Source: Dichloromethanomonas sp964477085 (lineage in GTDB: Bacteria > Bacillota > Desulfitobacteriia > Desulfitobacteriales > Syntrophobotulaceae). From it: a stretch of 23,645 nt of DNA. The stretch covers positions 1 to 23,645 of the forward strand of contig CAYZDF010000042.1 in the NCBI GenBank assembly GCA_964477085.1, read 5' to 3'. Shown here piece by piece: positions 15,299-23,596 of the stretch. The translations under genes and the position numbers were made by a program. The notes beneath the pieces were generated by a model. That model was given only the letters and a program-made list of their open reading frames with translations, made no database searches and was not told the origin of the DNA. The stretch's first letter is position 1, and every line of letters starts with the position of its first letter.

Positions 15299-18200
15299 AT
15301 GAGCGTGAATAATATTAGTGCGATTGCAGATTTAGAAAGCATCAAAAAAGAATATAATGAGATGTTAGCAAAGTACAACTATCAGGTTCTCGTCTGTGGC
15401 GGTGCAGGTTGTGTATCCTCTAACTGTGGCGAAGTGAAAGATGCCCTGATCAAATGTCTTGCTGATTATAACCTTCAAAAAAAGGTTGCGGTTATTGAGA
15501 CTGGTTGTATGGGTACTTGTGCAGTTGGCCCTGTTGTACTCATCATGCCTGATCAAATTTTCTATACGGAAGTCACTCCAGCCAAAATGGCTGAGATCGT
15601 AAAATCTCACATCATCAATGGAACTGTTATCGAAGAATATACTTTCTACGATCAAGCTCTCCGTAAACATGTACCGAATATTAACGATATCGATTTCTTT
15701 AAAGATCAGGTTAAAATCGCTCTGCGTAACTGCGGTGTGATTGATTATTCTTCTATCGAAGCTTACATCGCTAAAGATGGTTATTTTGCTATCGCCAAAG
15801 CTTTAGGCAATATGGCTAATAAAGATGTTGTTGAGGAAGTCAAAAAATCTGGTTTAAGAGGACGCGGTGGTGCTGGATTCCCTGCGGGTATCAAGTGGGA
15901 AGCAGGTATGAAAGCCGAAGCTGATCAAAAATATATTGTTTGTAATGCTGACGAGGGTGACCCGGGTGCATTTATGGACAGAAGTATCCTGGAAGGTGAC
16001 CCGCATGGTGTGATCGAAGGTATGATGCTGGGTGGTTATGCTATTGGTGCTACCATTGGTTATGTTTATGTCCGCGCAGAATATCCGATCGCTGTTGAGC
16101 GTTTGGGTATAGCCATCGAAGAAGCCCGCAAGTACGGTCTACTGGGCGGCAAACTTTTCGGTACAGATTTTGAATTTGATCTTGAAATCAGAATTGGTGC
16201 AGGTGCATTCGTCTGCGGTGAAGAAACGTCACTTATGGCTTCGATTGAAGGCCAACGTGGTGAGCCCAGACAGAAACCACCGTTCCCGTTTGAACGCGGA
16301 TTATTCGGTAAACCTACCATTATCAATAACGTTGAAACATTCGCCAATGTTCCACCGATCATCCTTAAAGGTGCACACTGGTTCTCTCAATTCGGTAATG
16401 AATCCAGTAAAGGTACGAAAGTATTTGCTTTAGCAGGAGATATTGTCAATACCGGTATCGTTGAGGTGCCGATGGGAACTCCGCTGGGAGACATCCTCTT
16501 CAAAATCGGTGGCGGAATGCCAGGCGGCAAACCTTTTAAAGCTGCTCAGGCAGGTGGACCTTCGGGTGGATGTATCACCAAAGAATACCTCAATACACCA
16601 GTGGATTACGAGCATATCACCAAACTAGGTGCCATTATGGGTTCCGGCGGACTTATTGCCATGAATGAAGACACCTGTATGGTTGATACTGCCAGATACT
16701 TTATGGAATTTATCCAGGATGAATCCTGTGGTAAATGCGTACCATGCCGTGTTGGAACCAAGCGTATGCTGGAGATTCTGGAGCGGATTACCAAAGGTCA
16801 AGGCCAAGAGGGTGATATTGAACTCTTGGAAGAACTGAGCGAGAATATCTCACAGACGGCGATGTGCGGTCTGGGACAATCTGCCGCTAACCCGGTCTTA
16901 AGCACCATCAAGTATTTCCGTGAAGAATACGAAGAACACATCAAATATAAGTACTGCCGTGCAGGGGTTTGCTCTGATCTCTTTATTTCACCATGTGAAA
17001 ATGCCTGCCCTGCCAGCATCAATGTTCCCGGATACTTGGCACTCATCTCCGTTGGCAGATACATTGATGCCTACAATCTCATTCGTCAAGAGAACCCATT
17101 CCCTGCAGTTTGCGGAAGGATTTGTACTCATCCTTGCGAAACCAAATGCCGTAGAGCTCAGCTCGATGAACCTATCGCTATTGCTGACCTCAAGCGTTTT
17201 GTTGCTGATTATGCATTTAAACATGAACAACCTTTCAGCCATGATATCGTCTTCCCCAAAAATGGTAAGAGCATTGGTATCATCGGTGCAGGTCCTTCAG
17301 GCTTAACCTGTGGATATTACCTGGCCAGACTCGGTTATGATGTTGATGTTTATGAATCCCAACCTATCGCTGGCGGTGTTCTTGCTTTCGGTATTCCGGA
17401 ATACAGACTGCCTAACGATGTACTTCAGCATGAAATCAAACTCATCCAACAAGTTGGTGTAAATATTCATCTTAATACTGAGGTTGGTAAAGATATCACC
17501 TTTGATGAACTACGTAATAAACATGATTCTATCTATATCGCAACTGGAACTCAGCTTTCTAATAAGATCGACATTCCAGGAGAAGATATGGCTGGCGTTG
17601 TTCATGGCCTGGACTTCCTCCGTAACGTTAACCTTGGTCGTGAAGTTAAGATTGGTGAAACGGTTGCGGTTATCGGTGGCGGAAATACAGCCATTGATGC
17701 AGCCAGAACAGCCCTGAGAATGGGTGCCAAGAAGGTTATGATCCTTTACAGAAGAACCATAGAAGATATGCCTGCGGATGTTAGAGAGATTCATGACTCC
17801 TTGGAAGAAAGTATCGAAATCGTTCCGCTTGTTGCACCTGTTCGTTTTATCGGTAACGGTAAAATTGAAGCTATCGAATGTGTCCGAATGGAACTGGGCG
17901 GATTTGATTCAGCCGGAAGAAGAAGACCCAAGGTCAAAGAAGGTTCTACCTTTACAGTTAACGTTGATATGGTTATTCCTGCAGTTAGCCAATCTTCTGA
18001 CCTTCCTTTCGTTAAGGAAGATGAAGTGGATATGACTGAGTGGGGAACATTTATTACCGACAAGGATACTCTCATGACTACGATGGAAGGCGTCTTCGCT
18101 GGTGGCGATGTCGCCAGAGGTTCTGATGTTGCTATTACTGCGATCGCTGACGGTAAGAAAGCAGCTGTATCCATCGATCTGTATCTTGGTGGTAAAGGTG

Positions 18201-18394
18201 TTCTGAATAAAGGTGAAGCGATTGATATTCCAGCTCCTACCGACGAGGATGAGCTTGTTGAACATGAACGCTTCCCGATGGAAATCCTTGATCCCGAGAA
18301 GAGAAAAGACTGCTTCAGTGAAGTGGTACAAGGCTATCATAAGCTCAATGCTATTGCAGAATCCATGCGCTGTTTACGCTGTGATAGGAGGTAG
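15299..18394 (+). CDS. hydB: HydB-GltD fusion: NuoF-like flavoprotein joined to NAD(P)H oxidoreductase domain
   Basis: A 1031-residue cytosolic electron-transfer subunit. Domains in order: N-terminal [2Fe-2S] domain with C33/C38 and C70/C74; NuoF core with FMN motif GLRGRGGAGFP (185), CNADEGDPGAF (215) and GAGAFVCGEETSL (300); [4Fe-4S] ligands C477/C480/C483 and C523; then, where ordinary HydB ends in a two-cluster ferredoxin domain, a GltD/NfnB-like module. That module has eight cysteines (553, 558, 566, 570, 605, 609, 613, 617), an FAD motif GAGPSG (663-668), a second nucleotide motif GGGNTAID (793-800) followed by YRRT, and AGGDVARGSDVAITAIADGKKAA. The tail has C1025-x2-C1028. Known: related fusions occur in glutamate-synthase-linked hydrogenases and in StnB of the Sporomusa-type Nfn transhydrogenase. 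Inferred: two pyridine-nucleotide sites, the second possibly NADP(H). GGAGGTGA (15287-15294) precedes ATG. Confidence 0.92.
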   Translation: MSVNNISAIADLESIKKEYNEMLAKYNYQVLVCGGAGCVSSNCGEVKDALIKCLADYNLQKKVAVIETGCMGTCAVGPVVLIMPDQIFYTEVTPAKMAEIVKSHIINGTVIEEYTFYDQALRKHVPNINDIDFFKDQVKIALRNCGVIDYSSIEAYIAKDGYFAIAKALGNMANKDVVEEVKKSGLRGRGGAGFPAGIKWEAGMKAEADQKYIVCNADEGDPGAFMDRSILEGDPHGVIEGMMLGGYAIGATIGYVYVRAEYPIAVERLGIAIEEARKYGLLGGKLFGTDFEFDLEIRIGAGAFVCGEETSLMASIEGQRGEPRQKPPFPFERGLFGKPTIINNVETFANVPPIILKGAHWFSQFGNESSKGTKVFALAGDIVNTGIVEVPMGTPLGDILFKIGGGMPGGKPFKAAQAGGPSGGCITKEYLNTPVDYEHITKLGAIMGSGGLIAMNEDTCMVDTARYFMEFIQDESCGKCVPCRVGTKRMLEILERITKGQGQEGDIELLEELSENISQTAMCGLGQSAANPVLSTIKYFREEYEEHIKYKYCRAGVCSDLFISPCENACPASINVPGYLALISVGRYIDAYNLIRQENPFPAVCGRICTHPCETKCRRAQLDEPIAIADLKRFVADYAFKHEQPFSHDIVFPKNGKSIGIIGAGPSGLTCGYYLARLGYDVDVYESQPIAGGVLAFGIPEYRLPNDVLQHEIKLIQQVGVNIHLNTEVGKDITFDELRNKHDSIYIATGTQLSNKIDIPGEDMAGVVHGLDFLRNVNLGREVKIGETVAVIGGGNTAIDAARTALRMGAKKVMILYRRTIEDMPADVREIHDSLEESIEIVPLVAPVRFIGNGKIEAIECVRMELGGFDSAGRRRPKVKEGSTFTVNVDMVIPAVSQSSDLPFVKEDEVDMTEWGTFITDKDTLMTTMEGVFAGGDVARGSDVAITAIADGKKAAVSIDLYLGGKGVLNKGEAIDIPAPTDEDELVEHERFPMEILDPEKRKDCFSEVVQGYHKLNAIAESMRCLRCDRR
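18386..18392 (+). promoter_or_regulatory. Ribosome binding site deciding the hydA start
   Basis: AGGAGGT overlaps the hydB stop. It is two bases from GTG 18395, too close, and 11 bases from ATG 18404, which I use. Confidence 0.8.
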
Positions 18395-18403
18395 GTGAAA
18401 GTA

Positions 18404-20188
18404 ATGATAAACTTAACGATTAATGGCAAGCAAGTTTCCGCTCCGGAAGGCTCAACCATCCTGGAAGCTGCTAAACTCAATAATATTGATATTCCAAACC
18501 TCTGTTATCTGGAAGGGGTCCATAAGTTTGGATCCTGCAGATTATGCGTTGTAGAGGTTGAAGGAGCAAGAAACCTCCAGGCTTCTTGTATGGTCCCGGC
18601 CAGAGAAGGTATGGTCGTTAAAACCAATACGGAAAAAGTGCGTAAGGCCAGAAAAGTTTTGTATGAACTGATTCTGTCAGACCATCCCAAAGATTGCTTA
18701 AGTTGCGAACGTAATCAAAGCTGTGAACTACAGGATCTTGGTAATCGTCTGGGTGTTACCGAAGCTCGTTTTGAAGGAGAACGTTCCGAAGGAATGGAAG
18801 ACCTCTCACCTTCGATCACCAGGGATATGTCCAAATGTATCCTTTGTCGCAGATGTATCACCGTATGTAATGAGATCCAAAACGTAGGTATTCTGAACGC
18901 TCAGAATCGTGGATTCAGTACGGTTATTGGTCCTGCGATGGATCTTCCGCTTAACACCGTTAACTGCGCTTATTGCGGACAATGTACGGTCGTTTGCCCT
19001 GTTGGTGCTTTAAAAGAAACCGATGCCATCCAGGATGTCTGGAAAGCGATCAACGATAAGAAGAAACGTGTTGTGGTACAAGTTGCACCTGCGATCAGAG
19101 CAGCTATTGGTGAAGAGTTCGGTCTTGAACCAGGAACACTTGTGACTGGCAGATTGGCAGCAGCTCTGAGAGAAATGGGCTTTGATGATGTGTTTGATAC
19201 CAACTTCACGGCGGATCTTACCATTATGGAAGAAGGAACAGAGCTCCTGACCAGGGTGAAGAATGCGCTGACAGGCGGAGAAGCTACTTTGCCGATGATT
19301 ACCAGCTGCAGCCCAGGTTGGATCAAATATGTCGAGCACTCCTTCCCACAAGAGCTTGATCATCTCTCAACCTGTAAGTCACCCCATACCATGCTGGGTG
19401 CTTTGGCTAAGTCTTTTTACGCAGATAAGATCAACGTAGATTCCAAGGATATGTATGTTGTCTCCATCATGCCTTGTACGGCTAAAAAATATGAGATCGT
19501 CAGACCTGAGATGCAAAATAATGGCGTTCCTAACGTCGATGCCGTTCTGACTACCAGAGAACTTGCTAAGATGATCAAAGAAGCTGGAATTGACTTTGTC
19601 AACTTAGAAGACAGCGATTTTGACAATCCATTGGGTCTGTCTTCAGGTGCTGCCGATATCTTCGGAGTGACCGGCGGTGTTATGGAAGCTGCTCTCCGTA
19701 CCGTTTATGAACTCGTGACAGGGCGTGAACTTCCATTCGATAAGTTGCATGTAACACCGATCGTTGGGTTAGAGCAGATCAAGACAGCCGATGTCCTTAT
19801 TGAGAATCCGGTAGAAGCTTATAAATTCCTTGATGGAGTTACGGTTAAAGTAGCCGTAACCAGTGGACTCAAAGGCGCTAAGATCCTTCTGGATGAGATC
19901 GTTAAAGGTGAATCCCCATACCACTTTATCGAAGTCATGGGATGCCCCGGCGGCTGTATCAGCGGTGGCGGACAACCAAGACCCACAACACCAGAGATCC
20001 GTCAGAAACGCTTGCAAGCGATCTATAAGGAAGATGAGGGTAAAGCACTTAGAAAGTCTCATGAGAATGAGTATGTAAACAAACTGTATGAAGAATTCCT
20101 TAAAACACCGAATGGCCATAAGTCTCATGAACTGCTTCATACTCATTACACTAAACGCGGTAAGTTTAACCAGTTTCTCTGCGATTAG
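18404..20188 (+). CDS. hydA: [FeFe]-hydrogenase catalytic subunit HydA
   Basis: Catalyses reversible H2 oxidation in the cytosolic HydABC complex. From ATG 18404 it has 594 residues, M3-type. Clusters in order: plant-type [2Fe-2S] (C34, C45, C48, C62); NuoG-like His-ligated [4Fe-4S] (H94, C98, C101, C107); two ferredoxin-type [4Fe-4S] (C145/148/151/155 and C188/191/194/198); then the H-domain with L1 TSCSPGW (C302), L2 MPCTAKKYE (C358) and L3 EVMGCPGGCISGGGQP (C514, C518), followed by a small-subunit-like tail. All H-cluster ligands are present, so it is a real hydrogenase and not a cluster-less StnA-like relative. It starts nine bases after the hydB stop. No maturase genes (hydE, hydF, hydG) are in the window. 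A strong terminator follows. Confidence 0.96.
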   Translation: MINLTINGKQVSAPEGSTILEAAKLNNIDIPNLCYLEGVHKFGSCRLCVVEVEGARNLQASCMVPAREGMVVKTNTEKVRKARKVLYELILSDHPKDCLSCERNQSCELQDLGNRLGVTEARFEGERSEGMEDLSPSITRDMSKCILCRRCITVCNEIQNVGILNAQNRGFSTVIGPAMDLPLNTVNCAYCGQCTVVCPVGALKETDAIQDVWKAINDKKKRVVVQVAPAIRAAIGEEFGLEPGTLVTGRLAAALREMGFDDVFDTNFTADLTIMEEGTELLTRVKNALTGGEATLPMITSCSPGWIKYVEHSFPQELDHLSTCKSPHTMLGALAKSFYADKINVDSKDMYVVSIMPCTAKKYEIVRPEMQNNGVPNVDAVLTTRELAKMIKEAGIDFVNLEDSDFDNPLGLSSGAADIFGVTGGVMEAALRTVYELVTGRELPFDKLHVTPIVGLEQIKTADVLIENPVEAYKFLDGVTVKVAVTSGLKGAKILLDEIVKGESPYHFIEVMGCPGGCISGGGQPRPTTPEIRQKRLQAIYKEDEGKALRKSHENEYVNKLYEEFLKTPNGHKSHELLHTHYTKRGKFNQFLCD

Positions 20189-20254
20189 TTCAAACTTTTT
20201 GCTCATAGGTTAAACGTGAAGAAGCAGAATAAGTAGAGTTGAAGAGTAATATAA

Positions 20255-20286
20255 TGAAAGAGCCTTCCTGAGGCTCTTTCATTTTT
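20255..20286 (+). terminator. Strong intrinsic terminator after hydA
   Basis: TGAAAGAGCC (20255-20264) and GGCTCTTTCA (20272-20281) form a perfect 10-base stem with a seven-base loop, followed by TTTTT. It closes the hydrogenase operon and separates it from the ABC transporter. Confidence 0.93.
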
Positions 20287-20390
20287 ACCTTTATTATGGT
20301 ATACAATTATATAGTATTTTAAAATAACCAATAAAAAGACCACAATTTAATAACCATAAGGAAAACTACAAGGAACATGAAGGGACAGAA

Positions 20391-20420
20391 CAAATACTAA
20401 ATTGAAGTACTAGGTATTTG
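20391..20420. promoter_or_regulatory. Imperfect inverted repeat before ABC importer operon
   Basis: CAAATAC (20391-20397) and GTATTTG (20414-20420) are perfect 7-base arms; TA/TA extends the pairing across a one-base bulge. It lies 50 bases upstream of the permease start, in a 184-base AT-rich stretch where I could not find a convincing -35/-10 pair. It could be an operator or a leader hairpin. Confidence 0.4.
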
Positions 20421-20470
20421 GGACGATTCGACATATTGAACCATATTTAACTGATGGAAAGGAATTACCT

Positions 20471-21301
20471 ATGCCATTCCATAAATACAAACATGAAAAA
20501 AATGCAACAATTAACGTCAAGAAAAAAGGCAGTAGACTTCCTATACTTTTGCGTGGTATTGCCTTTCCATTGTCTATACTTATTCTGTGGGAAATCGCTG
20601 CCCGTTACAGCTTTGTGAATCCTTATTTTTTGCCAGCCCCTAGTACAATTTTTGAAACGTTTCTGACCATGCTATCCAGTGGACTTTTGGAAAGGCATCT
20701 ACTGGCTAGTATTATCCGTTTAACTTACGGTTTTTTCCTTACGGTCATTTTTGCTATTCCCTTAGGTATTTTAGTTGGAAAAGTAAAAAACATCAGACAT
20801 TGGGTAAGCCCGACGTTGTCTTTTTTGCAACAGATACCGCCAATAGCTTGGATACCCATCTTTATTCTTTGGTTGGGTATCGATGAAGCCTCAAAGGTAG
20901 CGGTTATTGTCTATGCATCATTTTTTCCGGTATTTCTTAATACCGTACAAGGTGTTTCAAGTGTAGATCCAAAACTGATTGAGGTAGGAAAGGCATATAT
21001 GCTCACACCCATTGAAATGATCCGAAAAGTTTATTTTCCTTCTGCTACCATGTCTATTTTTGTGGGGCTGAGGTTAGGACTTAGTAATTGCTGGCGTGCC
21101 TTGGTCGGTGCAGAACTTATCGCGGCCTCATCCGGTATCGGGTCCCTGATCGTGGAAGGAAGAGAACTGTCTCAGCCTGATAAAATCTTTGTAGCAGTGT
21201 TAACGATCGGTGTTGCTGGTTTGCTCATTGAGATTCTTCTTAAACGGATGGAAAATAGGCTTATGCCTTGGAAAAAAATGTACGAGGCAGGTGAACGGTA
21301 A
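20471..21301 (+). CDS. ABC transporter permease, nitrate/sulfonate/taurine type
   Basis: Inner-membrane permease of the SsuC/TauC/NrtB family (BPD_transp_1). The 276 residues include a basic N terminus, then a hydrophobic segment (GIAFPLSILILWEIAARY), the FLPAPSTIFETF segment typical of the family, further membrane helices, and the cytoplasmic EAA-like coupling loop near VDPKLIEVGKAYMLTPIEMIRKVYFPSATMSIFVGLRLGLSNCWRALVGAE. Substrate cannot be read from the sequence: aliphatic sulfonates, taurine, nitrate or thiamine-precursor pyrimidines are all carried by this family. AAGGA at 20458-20462 serves the ATG. It is followed two bases later by the ATPase gene. Confidence 0.88.
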   Translation: MPFHKYKHEKNATINVKKKGSRLPILLRGIAFPLSILILWEIAARYSFVNPYFLPAPSTIFETFLTMLSSGLLERHLLASIIRLTYGFFLTVIFAIPLGILVGKVKNIRHWVSPTLSFLQQIPPIAWIPIFILWLGIDEASKVAVIVYASFFPVFLNTVQGVSSVDPKLIEVGKAYMLTPIEMIRKVYFPSATMSIFVGLRLGLSNCWRALVGAELIAASSGIGSLIVEGRELSQPDKIFVAVLTIGVAGLLIEILLKRMENRLMPWKKMYEAGER

Positions 21302-21303
21302 TA

Positions 21304-22047
21304 ATGAATAGTACATTGGTTGAAGTGAAAAATCTCAATAAAACCTTTTATAGCGATTGGGGCAATGTCGAAGCACTCAGGGATGTTAATCTCACTTGTT
21401 CAAAAAGTGAATTTGTAACGATCGTCGGACCAAGCGGATGTGGAAAGACAACATTTCTTCGTGTTATAGCAGGACTTGAGGAGCCAAGCGAAGGAGAGGT
21501 TTTGTTTGATCACAAACTGGTCATTGGGCCCGGTGATGACCGAGCGGTCGTATTCCAAGAACCCAGACTCTTCCCATGGCTTACTGTGGAAAAGAATATT
21601 TCCTTCGGGATCTTCAATAAGAAGAGCACTAAAGAATTGGATGACATCGTATCACAAACACTTCAATTAGTTGGATTAGACCGATTTAAAAAAGCGTATC
21701 CACATGAATTGTCGGGTGGGATGGCACAAAGGGTTGCGATAGGACGGGCTCTGGCTTTTGAACCTAAAGCTTTGCTCATGGATGAACCATTATCTGCTTT
21801 GGATGCCCAAACCAGGTCAAGGTTACAAACAGAACTTATAGAACTGTGGCTAAAAACACAAAAAACAATTATTCTTGTTACTCATGATATTGAAGAAGCT
21901 TTGCTGTTAAGTCAAAGGATATTGATTATGTCACAATCTCCGGGGACTATTAAAGAGGCTATAACGGTACCTTTTTCATATCCAAGGAATCCCGATGCTC
22001 TTGAATTTATCGATTTGAGAAAGTACATATTGAGGAGTATACTATAA
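21304..22047 (+). CDS. ABC transporter ATP-binding protein, nitrate/sulfonate/taurine type
   Basis: Cytoplasmic ATPase that powers the adjacent permease (SsuB/TauB/NrtD family). The 247 residues contain Walker A GPSGCGKTT (42-50), Q-loop Q85 in VVFQEPRLFPW, signature LSGGMAQRVAIGRAL (136-150), Walker B ALLMDEP with D160/E161, D-loop SALD, and switch histidine H194 (THDIEEA). FQEPRLFPW is characteristic of this subfamily. It begins two bases after the permease stop. The binding-protein gene follows after a 171-base gap that contains a hairpin. Confidence 0.93.
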   Translation: MNSTLVEVKNLNKTFYSDWGNVEALRDVNLTCSKSEFVTIVGPSGCGKTTFLRVIAGLEEPSEGEVLFDHKLVIGPGDDRAVVFQEPRLFPWLTVEKNISFGIFNKKSTKELDDIVSQTLQLVGLDRFKKAYPHELSGGMAQRVAIGRALAFEPKALLMDEPLSALDAQTRSRLQTELIELWLKTQKTIILVTHDIEEALLLSQRILIMSQSPGTIKEAITVPFSYPRNPDALEFIDLRKYILRSIL

Positions 22048-22082
22048 TTGCGTTATTCTTATCCATTCAATACTTGCAACGT

Positions 22083-22123
22083 CGATGAATTGTGAGTAAA
22101 GACCTTTATTCATCGTTTTATTT
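22083..22123 (+). terminator. Terminator-like hairpin between ATPase and binding-protein genes
   Basis: CGATGAAT (22083-22090) and ATTCATCG (22108-22115) form a perfect 8-base stem followed by TTTTATTT (22116-22123). An alternative stem, CCTTTATT (22103-22110) with AATAAAGG (22126-22133), shares bases 22108-22110 with the first and would exclude it. This may set a lower level of the downstream gene or mark a separate transcript. Confidence 0.55.
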
Positions 22124-22208
22124 AAAATAAAGGCCCTGTTATTAAGAATTGGCAATGCCTGATAGCAGAGCTGAAGTTAAATAATTATTACATTAATAAA
22201 TAACAGAT

Positions 22209-22214
22209 GGAGGT
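22209..22214 (+). promoter_or_regulatory. Ribosome binding site deciding the binding-protein start
   Basis: GGAGGT overlaps the upstream in-frame ATG 22207 and lies four bases before ATG 22219, so the latter is the start. Confidence 0.75.
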
Positions 22215-22218
22215 ATTT

Positions 22219-23205
22219 ATGAACAAATATTTTAAAACTCTCACAACCATTATTCTGATTCTATCCCTACTCCTTACCTTAACGGGCTGTCAAGAAGTCA
22301 AACCCATAGAAAAACCAAAGGTAATCAATATTTCATATTCTTTCAGACCGATCAATGTCCCTTCAATTGTAGCTCTCGAAAAAAAGATATTTGAAGAAGA
22401 GTTTGCAAAAGAAGGTATTGAAGTTAAATGGTATGAATTAGAAGGACCAGCAACAACAGAAGCTTTAGCCGCTAAATCCATTGATTTTGCAACTTCGCTT
22501 AATTATGTTTCTGCCATTATTTCTAAAGCAAATGGCAATGATATGAAGATTATTTCCAGTTATTCAAAATTTCCCAAGGCTATTGGCCTTGTTGCAGGAG
22601 CCGATAGTGAAGTTAGTTCTGTAGCTGATCTTAAAGGGAAGAAGGTTGCTTTACAAAAAGGAACAATGCTTCATGAGATGCTTATCAAAGCTTTAGAAGA
22701 AGTAAACTTAAAAGCCGGTGACGTTGAAATAGTAGGAATGGCATCACCAGATGCAGCGAATGCTGTCTTGCAAAAGCACGTTGATGCAGCTGTGTTACCA
22801 GATCCTTTAATGACCAAGGCTATTTCTTCAAAAAAAGTCAAGATACTCAGGAATGCTGAGGGTCTCATTTTAGGTCAGGCGGTTATTGCCGCCAGGACCG
22901 ATTTTATTCAAAATTATCCTGAAATAACAAAAAGGTTCCTCGAGATTCATAATCAGACGTTAGCTTGGGCTGATTCTAATCAGGATGAAGCCTTAAACAT
23001 GGCTAGTAAGGTTAATCAGATGGATATTAAAGCTGTTCAAGCTTTGTACCCTAAGTTTGATTTTAAAATTTCAATCGATGAGAATAATATTCTTAAGCTA
23101 ACAAATTCAACTGAATTTCTAAAAGCTAATGGTTTCATTAAAGCCGATACCAATACGGATGAATTGATCAAAGAGCTTATTGATACGAGTTATTTACCTC
23201 AATAG
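22219..23205 (+). CDS. ABC transporter substrate-binding lipoprotein, nitrate/sulfonate/taurine type
   Basis: Extracytoplasmic solute receptor of the SsuA/NMT1-like family, lipid-anchored outside the membrane. With the start at ATG 22219 the protein is 328 residues. It begins with a lysine, then a hydrophobic segment (~7-22) and a lipobox LTGC with lipidated C24. The mature part shows the family pattern: VPSIVALEKKIFEEEF, GPATTEALAAKSIDFA, VADLKGKKVALQKGTMLHEML, VEIVGMASPDAANAVLQKHVDAAVLPDP and a C-terminal helical region. The ligand is not evident. It belongs with the preceding permease and ATPase, although it comes last and after a hairpin. No terminator is obvious downstream. Confidence 0.88.
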   Translation: MNKYFKTLTTIILILSLLLTLTGCQEVKPIEKPKVINISYSFRPINVPSIVALEKKIFEEEFAKEGIEVKWYELEGPATTEALAAKSIDFATSLNYVSAIISKANGNDMKIISSYSKFPKAIGLVAGADSEVSSVADLKGKKVALQKGTMLHEMLIKALEEVNLKAGDVEIVGMASPDAANAVLQKHVDAAVLPDPLMTKAISSKKVKILRNAEGLILGQAVIAARTDFIQNYPEITKRFLEIHNQTLAWADSNQDEALNMASKVNQMDIKAVQALYPKFDFKISIDENNILKLTNSTEFLKANGFIKADTNTDELIKELIDTSYLPQ

Positions 23206-23432
23206 TTTGTCAAAAAAAATAATTAAAAGAATATTCTAGAATAGTAATGATAGAACAATATAAGTGTAATCTTAGATGTACAAATATTAGATGTAGATAT
23301 ATTTAAAAAGGTTATGATCTAAAAGAATATGTATTGAATCAATACTATAGTACCAAATCATATAACATCTTGTCGTATTATTATCAACACATTTTGGTTA
23401 AATATGGATATGAAAAAAGTTAATCTTCTGTG
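23206..23432. other. AT-rich spacer without a recognised gene
   Basis: This stretch after the binding-protein gene has no credible ORF. Overlapping small palindromes are visible: AGAATATTCT (23228-23237) with ATTCTAGAAT (23233-23242), and GTATTGAATCAATAC (23331-23345, 7-1-7). The A/T-rich tracts directly upstream of the next promoter could act as an UP element. No clear terminator was found. Confidence 0.5.
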
Positions 23433-23461
23433 TTGACAGTCTCATATTGGCATGATATTAT
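23433..23461 (+). promoter_or_regulatory. Strong promoter, probably of an rRNA operon
   Basis: TTGACA (23433-23438), exactly 17 bases, TATTAT (23456-23461) preceded by TGA, giving an extended -10. It is the only full-consensus -35 I noted. Initiation is expected near 23468, just before a GC-rich hairpin. Confidence 0.85.
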
Positions 23462-23470
23462 AACTAAGCG

Positions 23471-23495
23471 TCGCGGGGGGAACAACCTCCCGCGA
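23471..23495 (+). other. GC-rich hairpin at the 5' end of the putative pre-rRNA
   Basis: TCGCGGGGGG (23471-23480) pairs with CCTCCCGCGA (23486-23495), ten pairs including one G-T, closing a five-base loop AACAA. No T-run follows, so it is not a terminator. It probably protects or processes the 5' end of the transcript. Confidence 0.7.
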
Positions 23496-23505
23496 ACCTG
23501 CGAGA

Positions 23506-23577
23506 GTGATTATTGGTCGCTCCCAGACATCCATGTCTTCCGTGATCATTGGTCGCTCTCAGACATCCATGTCTTCC
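23506..23577 (+). repeat. Two tandem 36-base repeats in putative rRNA leader
   Basis: Units 23506-23541 and 23542-23577 differ at two positions. Each starts GTGATYATTGGTCGCTC and contains the small hairpin AGACAT-CC-ATGTCT. The first ten bases recur a third time at 23595-23604, where they run into the boxA-like motif. Confidence 0.9.
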
Positions 23578-23596
23578 GCGACACCTGATCATCCGT

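Noticed and set aside
15299..18394. HydB-GltD fusion as a frameshift or assembly artefact joining two genes
   Set aside because: The frame is continuous with uniform codon use, the junction lies between complete domains, and fused homologues are known in related systems.
20471..23205. Naming the ABC importer ssuABC, tauABC or a hydrogenase metal transporter
   Set aside because: Family membership is clear but no substrate-defining neighbour or residue is visible; no nickel is needed by an [FeFe] enzyme.
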